Of a DNA stretch of 64,000 nt, positions 49,902 to 57,246 are shown piece by piece. The stretch is from Bacillus sp. es.034. Its GTDB lineage: Bacteria > Bacillota > Bacilli > Bacillales > Bacillaceae_B. The translations under genes were made by a program, and so were the position numbers. Under the pieces are notes generated by a model. It was not told the origin of the DNA. It was given only the letters and a program-made list of their open reading frames with translations, and did no database searches. How positions within the stretch are numbered: position 1 is the first letter of the stretch; every line of letters begins with the position of its first letter. The stretch lies in NCBI RefSeq assembly GCF_002563655.1, contig NZ_PDIY01000001.1, forward strand, positions 4,270,501 to 4,334,500, given 5' to 3'.

Positions 49902-49929
49902 AATATACCAGATTTGAAAATTCTGTCAA
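49902..49929 (-). promoter_or_regulatory. Sigma-A promoter of the permease operon
   Basis: Minus strand TTGACA (49929-49924), 16-bp spacer, TATATT (49907-49902). Confidence 0.65.
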
Positions 49930-49957
49930 TTACACCCTTGCCGCAACGCAGAAAAAA

Positions 49958-49996
49958 CGAAAAATGGTCAGGGCTATCAGCCGCTGACCATTTTCC
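49958..49996 (-). terminator. Terminator of the cotJ operon
   Basis: AAAATGGTCAG and CTGACCATTTT form a perfect 11-bp stem with a T-rich tail on the minus strand. Confidence 0.8.
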
Positions 49997-50001
49997 TTCA
50001 A

Positions 50002-50571
50002 TTAAAAAATCACCTTCCGATCCCGCTCATCTTTCAATATCTCAACTGCTTCCCGGAATCGTTGGGAGTGGATGATTTCCCGTTCCCGTAAGAAGCGCAG
50101 TCCGTCATTCAAGTCAGGGTCATCGCTCATATTGATGATCCATTGATAAGTGGCCCTTGCTTTTTCTTCAGCCGCGATATCTTCATAGAGGTCGGCGATC
50201 GGGTCACCTTTTGCCTGGATGTAGGAGGCGGTGAAGGGGACCCCGGCTGCGTTTTGGTAGAAGATCGCACCGTCATGATTCACATAGTGGGGATCGAGAC
50301 CCGCATCTTTCATTTGTTGCGGTGTCGCGTCTTTCACGAGTTTATACACCATGGTGGCGATCATTTCCAAATGGGCGAATTCTTCGGTCCCGATGTCGGT
50401 CAGTAAGCCGATGACCTTATCGGGAATCGTATAACGCTGATTCAAATATCGCAGGGCTGCCGCCAATTCTCCATCGGCGCCGCCGTATTGCTCGATCAGA
50501 AATTTAGCCAGTTTCGGATTACATGTACTGACCCGTACAGGATATTGAAGTTTTTTTTCATAAACCCACAT
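50002..50571 (-). CDS. cotJC: Spore coat protein CotJC (manganese-catalase fold)
   Basis: A 189-residue protein matching CotJC: WVYEKKLQYPVRVSTCNPKL at the start, then AAALRYLNQRYTIPDKV, GTEEFAHLEMIATMVYKL, EDIAAEEKARATYQWI and REREIIHSQRF. The Glu/His residues form a di-manganese site like that of manganese catalases. It is made in the mother cell under SigE and sits in the inner coat. Confidence 0.93.
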   Translation of the reverse strand: MWVYEKKLQYPVRVSTCNPKLAKFLIEQYGGADGELAAALRYLNQRYTIPDKVIGLLTDIGTEEFAHLEMIATMVYKLVKDATPQQMKDAGLDPHYVNHDGAIFYQNAAGVPFTASYIQAKGDPIADLYEDIAAEEKARATYQWIINMSDDPDLNDGLRFLREREIIHSQRFREAVEILKDERDRKVIF

Positions 50572-50598
50572 AGTGTCTATCCTCTCCTTTATTCCGTT

Positions 50599-50859
50599 TT
50601 AGACCTGCCACGGCCAAGGCGCGTCTTTCCAGTCCCACGGATAATTTGAATAGCTGTATCCGAACCCGGTCAAGGGACCGAATTCCTTTTCGAATTTCTT
50701 TTTGATTTTTTTCCTCATCCGTACATATTCGTTGTACTGTTTGATGGCTTCGTAATCTTCAGGATGAGTATCTAAGTACAGTGTCAGTTCGACGATGACG
50801 AAATCAACGGTCTGAAGTTCCTCCATCACTTCGTAATAATGAGCCGGAAGCTGCTTCAT
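50599..50859 (-). CDS. cotJB: Spore coat assembly protein CotJB
   Basis: An 86-residue CotJB: YYEVMEELQTVDFVIVELTL, YLDTHPEDYEAIKQYNEY, then a Trp/Tyr-rich GFGYSYSNYPWDWKDAPWPW tail. It overlaps cotJA by one base and precedes cotJC. Coat component. Confidence 0.92.
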   Translation of the reverse strand: MKQLPAHYYEVMEELQTVDFVIVELTLYLDTHPEDYEAIKQYNEYVRMRKKIKKKFEKEFGPLTGFGYSYSNYPWDWKDAPWPWQV

Positions 50860-51086
50860 CAGGAATCACCATCTCCATTCAGTTCATAAGGGCTATAGTA
50901 TGGATCGTAGAACGCCTTCCACAGCGTTCCGTTCCGCAGTGCCTCCCGAGGGGTGAACTGCTCCAGATTGGCAGGCTGAAACCCCATATAGAGATTAGGC
51001 GGTGTTGAATACACCTTCTTTGTAATCGGCGGACAAGGATCAAAGGGACTGACGTATGGATGATACACTTTATAGTTCGTATTCAA
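50859..51086 (-). CDS. cotJA: Spore coat protein CotJA
   Basis: A 75-residue CotJA starting at TTG 51086 with AGGAGGGA upstream: VYHPYVSPFDPCPPITKKVY, then FTPREALRNGTLWKAFYDPY. First gene of cotJABC. A SigE promoter is expected upstream (a CATAACAAT stretch near 51123 is a weak candidate -10). Confidence 0.9.
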   Translation of the reverse strand: MNTNYKVYHPYVSPFDPCPPITKKVYSTPPNLYMGFQPANLEQFTPREALRNGTLWKAFYDPYYSPYELNGDGDS

Positions 51087-51242
51087 GGTACTCCCTCCTG
51101 ATTTGACAATATCTTTCTATTGTTATGCAGAAGGTTCCTCACCCATGACGATCAAATGGAATTGGGACCCTTTTTAATAAATTGTCCTCTATCTGCACAT
51201 CTTACAAAAGTGACGTAAAAATGTGAGAAGAGGTGCGTAAAT

Positions 51243-51947
51243 ATGACCATCATTGAACTGTCTTTCAGACTCATCCTTTCCTTCCTCCTACTATTGACCA
51301 TGACCCGCATAATGGGAAGAAAAGAGATATCCCAGATGACCTTCTTTAACTTTGTATCAGCCATCGCCATCGGGACGTTGGGAGCTTCCCTTGCAATCGA
51401 TTCAACGGTGAGTGTACGGAATGGAGTATTCGCCTTGGCGGGGTGGACTATTTTCACGGTTGTAATGGGCTATGCTGACCTTAAGTCGAAAGCATTCAGA
51501 AAAGCCGTTGAAGGGGTGCCCCGGGTTGTTGTCCGCAAAGGGGAAGTGATGGATGCTGAATTGAGTAAAGTACGACTGGATCTGGATGCTCTGAACGTTT
51601 TGCTGAGAAAGAAGAACGTCTTTTCCATAAAGGAAGTGGACTATGCCATTTTTGAAACAGATGGAACCCTCTCTGTCATGAAAAAGGAGCAAGATCAACC
51701 CGTTACCAAGGGAGATCAACAGACGTTCAAAAGTCCGGGTTCCACCCATCAGGTGGCTATGCCCACCGCCTTGATAGAAGATGGAAAAATCGTGATGGAC
51801 AGTCTGCGCGAGCTTCATCTGGATGAAAGCTGGCTGAAGGAACAATTAACCTCACAAGGTATTACTGACATGACAGATGTGTTCTATGCAGAAATTCAAA
51901 AAGACGGGACGCTTGCAATAGATCGATACAATGATGTCCAGCACTGA
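51243..51947 (+). CDS. YetF-like DUF421 membrane protein
   Basis: A 234-residue DUF421 protein: three N-terminal helices, with the signature TRIMGRKEISQMTFFNFVSA and IGTLGASLA, and a cytosolic C-terminal domain in two parts (KVRLDLDALNVLLRKKNVFS to DYAIFETDGTLSVMKK, and ADVFYAEIQKDGTL-type repeat at the end). DUF421/YetF proteins are sporulation- or stress-linked in Bacillus; YetF acts in germination in some species. Precise role is unknown. Confidence 0.82.
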   Translation: MTIIELSFRLILSFLLLLTMTRIMGRKEISQMTFFNFVSAIAIGTLGASLAIDSTVSVRNGVFALAGWTIFTVVMGYADLKSKAFRKAVEGVPRVVVRKGEVMDAELSKVRLDLDALNVLLRKKNVFSIKEVDYAIFETDGTLSVMKKEQDQPVTKGDQQTFKSPGSTHQVAMPTALIEDGKIVMDSLRELHLDESWLKEQLTSQGITDMTDVFYAEIQKDGTLAIDRYNDVQH

Positions 51948-52116
51948 CTCAACAAAATGCGTGACCCACTTCCCGGGTTGTGCAATCCAAGCAAAACGAA
52001 TCAAATGTATCACTAACTGATACATACTTTCCTGCCTTTTCGAGAAAAATATACCTTGTGCTCGTACAATCGTTTTCGAAAGGTGGCACACAACTATGAC
52101 AATCAGGAGGATGATG

Positions 52117-52632
52117 ATGGGTATTTTAAGTGGAAATCCACAAGAAGAACCATTGCATTACGGTGAAGTATTTGGAGCATGGAACTATTTATTGACGGCG
52201 AAAGCCACTGTGGCCGGGTATCAAATGCAGCTTAATCATGCCGGTGATGATGATCTGAAGAAATTACTGAAAGACAGCATCGAAGGCGGTCAGGAAGAAA
52301 TCAAACAAGTGGAGAAACTGTTAAAGGAAAATGGGATCGGACTTCCTCCCACTCCACCAGAGCCTCCACATGCGTGTCTGGATGATATCCCGACTGGTGC
52401 CCGTATGCCGGATCCATCCATTGCAGCAGGAATGTCGGCCAATATCGCTGCCGGCTTAGTCGCATGCAGCGCGATCATGGGACAAAGCATCCGTGAAGAT
52501 GTTGCGATGATGTTTGGCCAATTCCATATGCAAAAAGCTCAATTGGGAGCCAAAGTCTTGAAGCTCAATAAAGAAAAGGGATGGTTGATTCCTCCCCCGC
52601 TTCATAAAAACAAAAATGAACATTGTGAGTAA
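52117..52632 (+). CDS. DUF3231 ferritin-like protein
   Basis: A 171-residue DUF3231 protein; the ATG at 52117 is six bases from AGGAGG. Helical, with EVFGAWNYLLTAKATVAGYQ, LKDSIEGGQEEIKQVEKLL, and FGQFHMQKAQLGAKVLKLNK. DUF3231 proteins share the ferritin-like four-helix fold and are often duplicated in spore formers. It holds one domain, where many family members have two. Function unknown. Confidence 0.78.
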   Translation: MGILSGNPQEEPLHYGEVFGAWNYLLTAKATVAGYQMQLNHAGDDDLKKLLKDSIEGGQEEIKQVEKLLKENGIGLPPTPPEPPHACLDDIPTGARMPDPSIAAGMSANIAAGLVACSAIMGQSIREDVAMMFGQFHMQKAQLGAKVLKLNKEKGWLIPPPLHKNKNEHCE

Positions 52633-52642
52633 TCCATGAAAT

Positions 52643-52691
52643 AAAAAGATTCTCAGGTCTGATATCCATTCAACCTGAGAGTCTTTTTTAT
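52643..52691 (+). terminator. Terminator of the DUF3231 gene
   Basis: TCTCAGGT and ACCTGAGA pair across a 15-base loop, followed by GTCTTTTTT. Confidence 0.8.
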
Positions 52692-52734
52692 TTGAAGCAG
52701 TGATGGTAACCATCCAAGGTGAAATGGTCTCCAT

Positions 52735-53018
52735 TACGGATTCAAAATCACCTTGATACATTCGTCTTCTTTCTTGTTAAAGAGATGGTACCCTTTTGCT
52801 GCATCTTCAAGCTTAAGTTTATGTGTAATGATGGACGTCGAGTCGATTTCACCTTTGACAATCTGTTCGTATAGGGGATTCATGTAAGCCCTCGCTGGCG
52901 CCTGCCCCATTTTCAACGTCACATTGCGGGAAAAGAATGCTCCAAGCGGGAACATATTGTAGAGGCCACCGTATACCCCGGTCAGTTGAACCGTTCCGCA
53001 CTTCCTGACGGCTTTCAT
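52735..53018 (-). pseudogene. Zinc alcohol/formaldehyde dehydrogenase, internally deleted
   Basis: A 94-codon frame with native start context (AAGGAGG then ATGAAAGC) runs straight into the C-terminal quarter of a zinc-dependent dehydrogenase: RKCGTVQLTGVYGGLYNMFP, FFSRNVTLKMGQAPARAYMN, SIITHKLKLEDAAKGYHLFN. The zinc-binding and most of the Rossmann region (~290 residues) are missing. The join falls at a Lys-Ala-Val/Arg-Ala-Val-like codon string shared by both ends, so a short-homology, in-frame deletion is likely. Catalytically dead. Confidence 0.82.
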
Positions 53019-53035
53019 AATGGTTTCCTCCTTAT

Positions 53036-53659
53036 TTACTGTAGGTGTTTTGGGGGAGGATTAACGGAAGAGTCTTGGTTGATTTCTTTAAAGATATCTT
53101 CCCCTCCTCTATTTTGGCTGACCGATCTGCCCGAAGTCTGGGGTACTTGAAGCAGGTTGATCAGTCTTTGCACTTCTGCCTGTAGCTGGGCGAATTCCTT
53201 CATCGTCACCGGCTTTGCGCTTGGCATCAACTCCACTCCCACTTGGCCATTCGGCTCAAGGGTCGCCCATTTCACATCTGACAGTTGACTTACTCCCTGC
53301 TGCCTTAATTTCATTTCAAGCTGGTCGACTGTCATCCTTAACTTTTTAAAGTTTTTTTCAATGATGACCCCATCCTCCATCAAAATTTTGGACCTTCCAG
53401 TGATGAACTGTTCGACACGATCTGATTTCACCTGGAGGTATTCGATCACAATGAGGGTGAGGACGAGAATCAACCCGACTCCGATCGTCGTCCAAATATT
53501 TTTACCGGCCACCGGTTGAATGAGTAGTGATCCGATCCCGATCATGATGACCGTCTGGGCAAGTGTCATCTGGGATATCGACTTTCTCCCGGCGACCCTT
53601 AGCAATAAAGTGCCTGCTAATACGATGAGAATGGCTTTCCAAATCCAATCCAAATCCAT
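53036..53659 (-). CDS. YetF-like DUF421 membrane protein (second copy)
   Basis: A 207-residue DUF421 protein. Helices 1-3 carry LLLRVAGRKSISQMTLAQTV and GSLLIQPVAGKN; the cytosolic domain KKLRMTVDQLEMKLRQQGVS to SDVKWATLEPNGQVGVEL follows, and the C-terminal ~60 residues are a Gln-rich coiled segment and a Pro tail. It differs from the 51243 copy in lacking the second half-domain. Confidence 0.82.
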   Translation of the reverse strand: MDLDWIWKAILIVLAGTLLLRVAGRKSISQMTLAQTVIMIGIGSLLIQPVAGKNIWTTIGVGLILVLTLIVIEYLQVKSDRVEQFITGRSKILMEDGVIIEKNFKKLRMTVDQLEMKLRQQGVSQLSDVKWATLEPNGQVGVELMPSAKPVTMKEFAQLQAEVQRLINLLQVPQTSGRSVSQNRGGEDIFKEINQDSSVNPPPKHLQ

Positions 53660-53682
53660 TTTTTCTCAGTCCCTTCTTTCGC

Positions 53683-53712
53683 TAAAAATCCCTCTTCAGG
53701 TGAAGAGGGAAA
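53683..53712 (-). terminator. Terminator of the MBL gene
   Basis: CCCTCTTC (53690-53697) and GAAGAGGG (53702-53709), with TTTTTAG on the minus strand. Confidence 0.75.
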
Positions 53713-53768
53713 TGGGTATGTGTTGTTTACTTTTCCCCAAGGGTGCAACATTATCCTTGTTAAATGGG

Positions 53769-54608
53769 CTAATGCCCGTTCCAATCAGCAGGTAAAGCTC
53801 TCTCATCAAAATGTTCGATCAAGTCGCTTAAGGAATCTTCCAGCTCTTTACCCTCCATCACTTCTCCATGACCAGTGACCGCTCTCGCCGGATTCAGATT
53901 GGATAATGTCTTCACCGACTCCCTGGCCGCCTCCCAATCCATCGTGAAATATTTAGGAGGACCGCTGATTTCTTTTTTCTGAAGCACGACCTTATATAAG
54001 GATTCCTGCTTCACTGTCACAAATGCGTCCCCTGCAATCAATGTCCCGTCGTTCTCACGATAAATGGACACATGTCCCGGTGTGTGACCTGGTGTATGGA
54101 CCCATTTCCACCCAGGCATAAAGGGAACCTCACCATTTGCCGGAAGCATGTGAAGGCTGTCAGAAACATCAATGCCGTGATGTGGGTATAGGGGGGACAA
54201 TTCGCTCACCAATCCCCCATCCACGGTCGGATCTCCTTTTGGATAATCCTTTTTTCCGTTGAGGTAAGGGATTTCCAGTTCATGTGCAAACACGGGCACA
54301 TCCCATTCTTCTAAGAGCGGCTCCAATGAACCGACATGATCGAAATGCCCATGTGTCAACACAATCGCCCTTGGTTTACCGGAATGTCCGAAGCGTTCTT
54401 CTGCCGCCTCCATGATTCTTTCCTTTGAATGAGGCATCCCACAATCAATCAGCACCCATTCCCTGCTTCCCGGAGTCCCGTAGAAACAGATATTGACGAT
54501 CTGATTGGTCCAATAATACAGGTCGTTGCGCACTTCCTTCCCCTTTCCACTGTTTATACTGTAGAAAGGGAGATGGGAATCGGAAAAATCGCTATCCAAA
54601 GGTTTCAT
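53769..54608 (-). CDS. Metallo-beta-lactamase-fold hydrolase
   Basis: A 279-residue MBL protein. Metal ligands: THGHFDHVGS (about 87-95), the His in HTPGHTPGH, the Asp in IAGDAF, and GHGEVM late. It resembles glyoxalase-II-like or lactonase-like MBL proteins; substrate unknown. Its start overlaps the MFS gene by four bases, so export and hydrolysis of one compound might be linked; this is inference. Confidence 0.82.
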   Translation of the reverse strand: MKPLDSDFSDSHLPFYSINSGKGKEVRNDLYYWTNQIVNICFYGTPGSREWVLIDCGMPHSKERIMEAAEERFGHSGKPRAIVLTHGHFDHVGSLEPLLEEWDVPVFAHELEIPYLNGKKDYPKGDPTVDGGLVSELSPLYPHHGIDVSDSLHMLPANGEVPFMPGWKWVHTPGHTPGHVSIYRENDGTLIAGDAFVTVKQESLYKVVLQKKEISGPPKYFTMDWEAARESVKTLSNLNPARAVTGHGEVMEGKELEDSLSDLIEHFDERALPADWNGH

Positions 54609-55852
54609 TTTTTACCTCCTTCTGTCGCTGAACCAGACTTTTCAGGCTTGATAAAAATCAACACAAGCAAAAACATCAGAATGCCAAGGACTCCCGCTCC
54701 AATGAGGCTTACATTCAGGAGGGATTTCATCAATACAGCCATGAGCGGCGGACCTGCAGCCACCCCGATGAACCGGGATGAACTATAGAAGGAGGAAATC
54801 GTTCCCCTCTCTTCTTTCTCGATGTTTTCAGTGATCAACGCGTCCATCGTCGGCAGGAGAGCTCCGATCGAGAGACCGAGGAAGCTTGAGACCACCAGGA
54901 GAAGAATCAGTCGCTGATCGACAAATCCGATCAAGGCGACACTGATGCTCATCAGAACCAAACTCACCGTCATGATCACCTTCATGACCTTCAGTTCACC
55001 TTTGATCTTCCTGCCTGTAATAAAGGAAGAAATGCAGAGCGCCAGTAATGGAATGGCAAGAACAAAGCCTTTTTTCACCCCGTATAATCCATGGGTTTTC
55101 TCCAATGAATCAGACAGGAAAAACAGGATGGCAAACAGGACGAGCATAATATAAATCCCGACCAGAAAGACCGTAAAGATCCATTTTCCCTCCTGTTTGA
55201 AAATTTTCTTCGTACTCTGGATGAAGGCTGAAAGGGCCACGGGGTCTTCCTTCTTCTTAGGAACTTTAATGAAAAAGATAACAAGAACAATCGAAATGAG
55301 ACTGAAAACAGAAATAGAGAAGAACGGAAGATACCATAAATACGCAGCAAACAAAGCCCCCAATATGGGACTCAGCACCTTGCCGAATGTGTTGGACGTC
55401 TCGATCAATCCAAGACAGGAACTCGTCTTTTCATCATCATCTTTATACAAATCACCCACCAGGGGCAGGATGATCGGAGCCGCCCCGGCAGCACCGATTC
55501 CCTGCAGGACACGTCCGATAATGATCCACGTGAAAGGATCGTCCATCTTCCAGGAAGCATACCCTGCAACCAATCCGCCAATTAACGCAATCAGCAAACT
55601 AGGCAGGATGACTACCTTCCTGCCGAAGCGATCGGACAAATATCCTGCCACTGGAATCAGAAAGATCGACGCAATCGAATAACTTGTAATAATCATACTG
55701 GTCTGAAAAGAGGTGATCCCCACCTCTTTTTCAAAAATCGGCAGAACAGGAATCAGCATGGAGTTCCCCAAGGTCATGACCAAAGGAATCGATGCCATGC
55801 TCACCACACACCAATTACTAATCTTCGTCGTGCTATTGCATTGTTCTTTCAA
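54605..55852 (-). CDS. MFS transporter, 12-TM drug-efflux type
   Basis: A 415-residue major facilitator: SMLIPVLPIFEKEVGITSFQ, motif A GYLSDRFGRKVVILPSLL, GRVLQGIGAAGAAPIILPLV, and SIGALLPTMDALITENI at motif C of the second half. Proton-driven efflux of a drug-like compound is probable. Cotranscribed with the MBL gene. Confidence 0.85.
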   Translation of the reverse strand: MKEQCNSTTKISNWCVVSMASIPLVMTLGNSMLIPVLPIFEKEVGITSFQTSMIITSYSIASIFLIPVAGYLSDRFGRKVVILPSLLIALIGGLVAGYASWKMDDPFTWIIIGRVLQGIGAAGAAPIILPLVGDLYKDDDEKTSSCLGLIETSNTFGKVLSPILGALFAAYLWYLPFFSISVFSLISIVLVIFFIKVPKKKEDPVALSAFIQSTKKIFKQEGKWIFTVFLVGIYIMLVLFAILFFLSDSLEKTHGLYGVKKGFVLAIPLLALCISSFITGRKIKGELKVMKVIMTVSLVLMSISVALIGFVDQRLILLLVVSSFLGLSIGALLPTMDALITENIEKEERGTISSFYSSSRFIGVAAGPPLMAVLMKSLLNVSLIGAGVLGILMFLLVLIFIKPEKSGSATEGGKK

Positions 55853-55965
55853 TTAAACCACCCTTTTGGATTGATCTACTATTCATTCAGTATTTGAAAA
55901 AGGAGGACAGAACATTCACTGAAACGATTGGCAAATTTGAATGGTAATGGGATGATCAGGGTCAT

Positions 55966-56008
55966 GGCAAAAAAAACAAGAGCTCTTCTCATGAGAAGGA
56001 GCTCCTGC
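55966..56008 (-). terminator. Terminator of the VOC gene
   Basis: On the minus strand GAGCTCCTTCTC and GAGAAGAGCTC pair closely, followed by TTGTTTTTTTT. Confidence 0.8.
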
Positions 56009-56017
56009 CGGTTACTT

Positions 56018-56416
56018 TTACAACTCTCTTTGATCCACATTCAATTCGATCAGATTCCCATCCGGATCTGCACAGAAAATCTGGGCAAAGCCGCTTTTGG
56101 AATGGGGCTTCTCGAGGACCTCTATGCCATTTTCCTTTAACCATCGGAGCGTATCATGGTAGTTCTCCACTCTGAGGGCAAAATGCCCTTCCCGGCTGGA
56201 AAGATGTTTGTTCTCCCGGAGTGTTTGGGAAGACAAATCCGCAATCAGATGAAGCTGCTGGCCCTCAATATCATACCAGGCCCCGGGAAAATCAAAATCC
56301 GGACGCGGGATTTCCTTTAAACACAGGACGTTCCCATAAAAGGCTTTCGCCTTCTCAATATCCGTCACACTCAAACTCACATGATGAAGACATTCATACT
56401 TAATCAATCGGCTCAC
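56018..56416 (-). CDS. VOC-family (glyoxalase/dioxygenase fold) protein
   Basis: A 132-residue protein with two beta-alpha-beta-beta-beta modules. Metal ligands are visible: LHHVSLSVTD, LHLIADL, GHFALRV and the Glu in DPDGNLIEL. It is of the glyoxalase/fosfomycin-resistance superfamily; the reaction is not predictable. Confidence 0.8.
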   Translation of the reverse strand: MSRLIKYECLHHVSLSVTDIEKAKAFYGNVLCLKEIPRPDFDFPGAWYDIEGQQLHLIADLSSQTLRENKHLSSREGHFALRVENYHDTLRWLKENGIEVLEKPHSKSGFAQIFCADPDGNLIELNVDQREL

Positions 56417-56467
56417 TTCCTTCCACTCGTCTTTCTGTTTATTCTACAGAAGAAACCGCCGTTCGGC

Positions 56468-56557
56468 GAGAGGGACGGACCTCTTAAATTCCATTCAAAA
56501 GCCCCATTTCAATGGGTTTCACCTCTAAAACGAGCAGAAAATCGGGGTCCGTCCCTC
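56468..56557. repeat. 90-bp palindrome-ended element, copy 1
   Basis: Begins GAGAGGGACGGACCTCT and ends GGGGTCCGTCCCTC, inverted ends of about 11 bp. The middle contains AATGGGTTTCACCTCTAAAA. It is the same length as copy 2 and shares ends and centre. Confidence 0.8.
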
Positions 56558-56598
56558 AACGGAATAAATTGCCAGGGCGCATAGCTCCTGACCATTCT

Positions 56599-56763
56599 TT
56601 ATGAACCACCTGAATTGTTGTGCATATTGGCATTCTTATCCGCTTCATCGATTTGCATCGCGTGCTCCGTCAGATCAGGAGGCGTCATACCTGACTTTTT
56701 CTCAAAGTAAATCGCGATGCCTGAGACGAGAACGATAGGACCCAGTATGAATAACCAAATCAT
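56599..56763 (-). CDS. 54-aa single-TM protein
   Basis: ATG 56763 with AAGGAGTGG upstream. N-terminal membrane segment (MIWLFILGPIVLVSGIAIYF), then a hydrophilic Asn/Asp/Glu tail. It lies between the 90-bp element and the zinc-ribbon gene. Function unknown. Confidence 0.6.
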   Translation of the reverse strand: MIWLFILGPIVLVSGIAIYFEKKSGMTPPDLTEHAMQIDEADKNANMHNNSGGS

Positions 56764-56824
56764 GTGTATCCACTCCTTCCTTCCTATTTCGCATGCCTCA
56801 TTTCAAGAGGACTCAACCCTCTGC

Positions 56825-57046
56825 TTAAAACGCCTCATAACACTCCCTGCAATGCTGCCCATTCATCTGGCGCTTATTCTCCGCCCCACAATTCGGACAA
56901 GTGACGATCGCTGACTGCTGATCAATTCCTTTTCGGTTGTGCATGTATTGAGCCAGTGCTTTATTCACAAGAAAGACCGTCCCCACAATGGCACATCCGG
57001 ATGCTCCTAATATGATGATCAGTAAGATTCCATTCACAGGATCCAT
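56825..57046 (-). CDS. Membrane-anchored zinc-ribbon protein
   Basis: A 73-residue protein: one membrane helix (GILLIIILGASGCAIVGTVF) and a C-terminal zinc ribbon TCPNCGAENKRQ-x5-HCREC with four Cys. Probably cytoplasmic ribbon. Function unknown. Flanked by the two 90-bp elements' neighbourhood. Confidence 0.65.
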   Translation of the reverse strand: MDPVNGILLIIILGASGCAIVGTVFLVNKALAQYMHNRKGIDQQSAIVTCPNCGAENKRQMNGQHCRECYEAF

Positions 57047-57104
57047 TCCTTTCTGGAGTACTCTTACTTATCTATACGGTCGTACATGTAAAAAGTTTCA
57101 AACT

Positions 57105-57194
57105 GAGAGGGACGGACCTCTGAAAACCCAGCCAAAATCCCCACGCCAATGGGTTTCACACTCAAAATGACTTGAAAACAGAGGTCCGTCCCTC
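57105..57194. repeat. 90-bp palindrome-ended element, copy 2
   Basis: GAGAGGGACGGACCTCT to AGAGGTCCGTCCCTC with centre AATGGGTTTCACACTCAAAA; exactly 90 bp like copy 1. Confidence 0.8.
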
Positions 57195-57211
57195 GCCCTT
57201 CAAAAAACGAA

Positions 57212-57246
57212 GGTCCGTCCCTACCGCAATGAGGGACGGACCTTTG
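57212..57246 (-). repeat. Short GGACGGACC palindrome inside the kinase 3' end
   Basis: GGTCCGTCCCT (57212-57222) and AGGGACGGACC (57232-57242) around ten bases. The minus-strand reading supplies the last codons (KVRPSLR) and stop of the kinase gene and can also act as its terminator stem. Confidence 0.7.
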
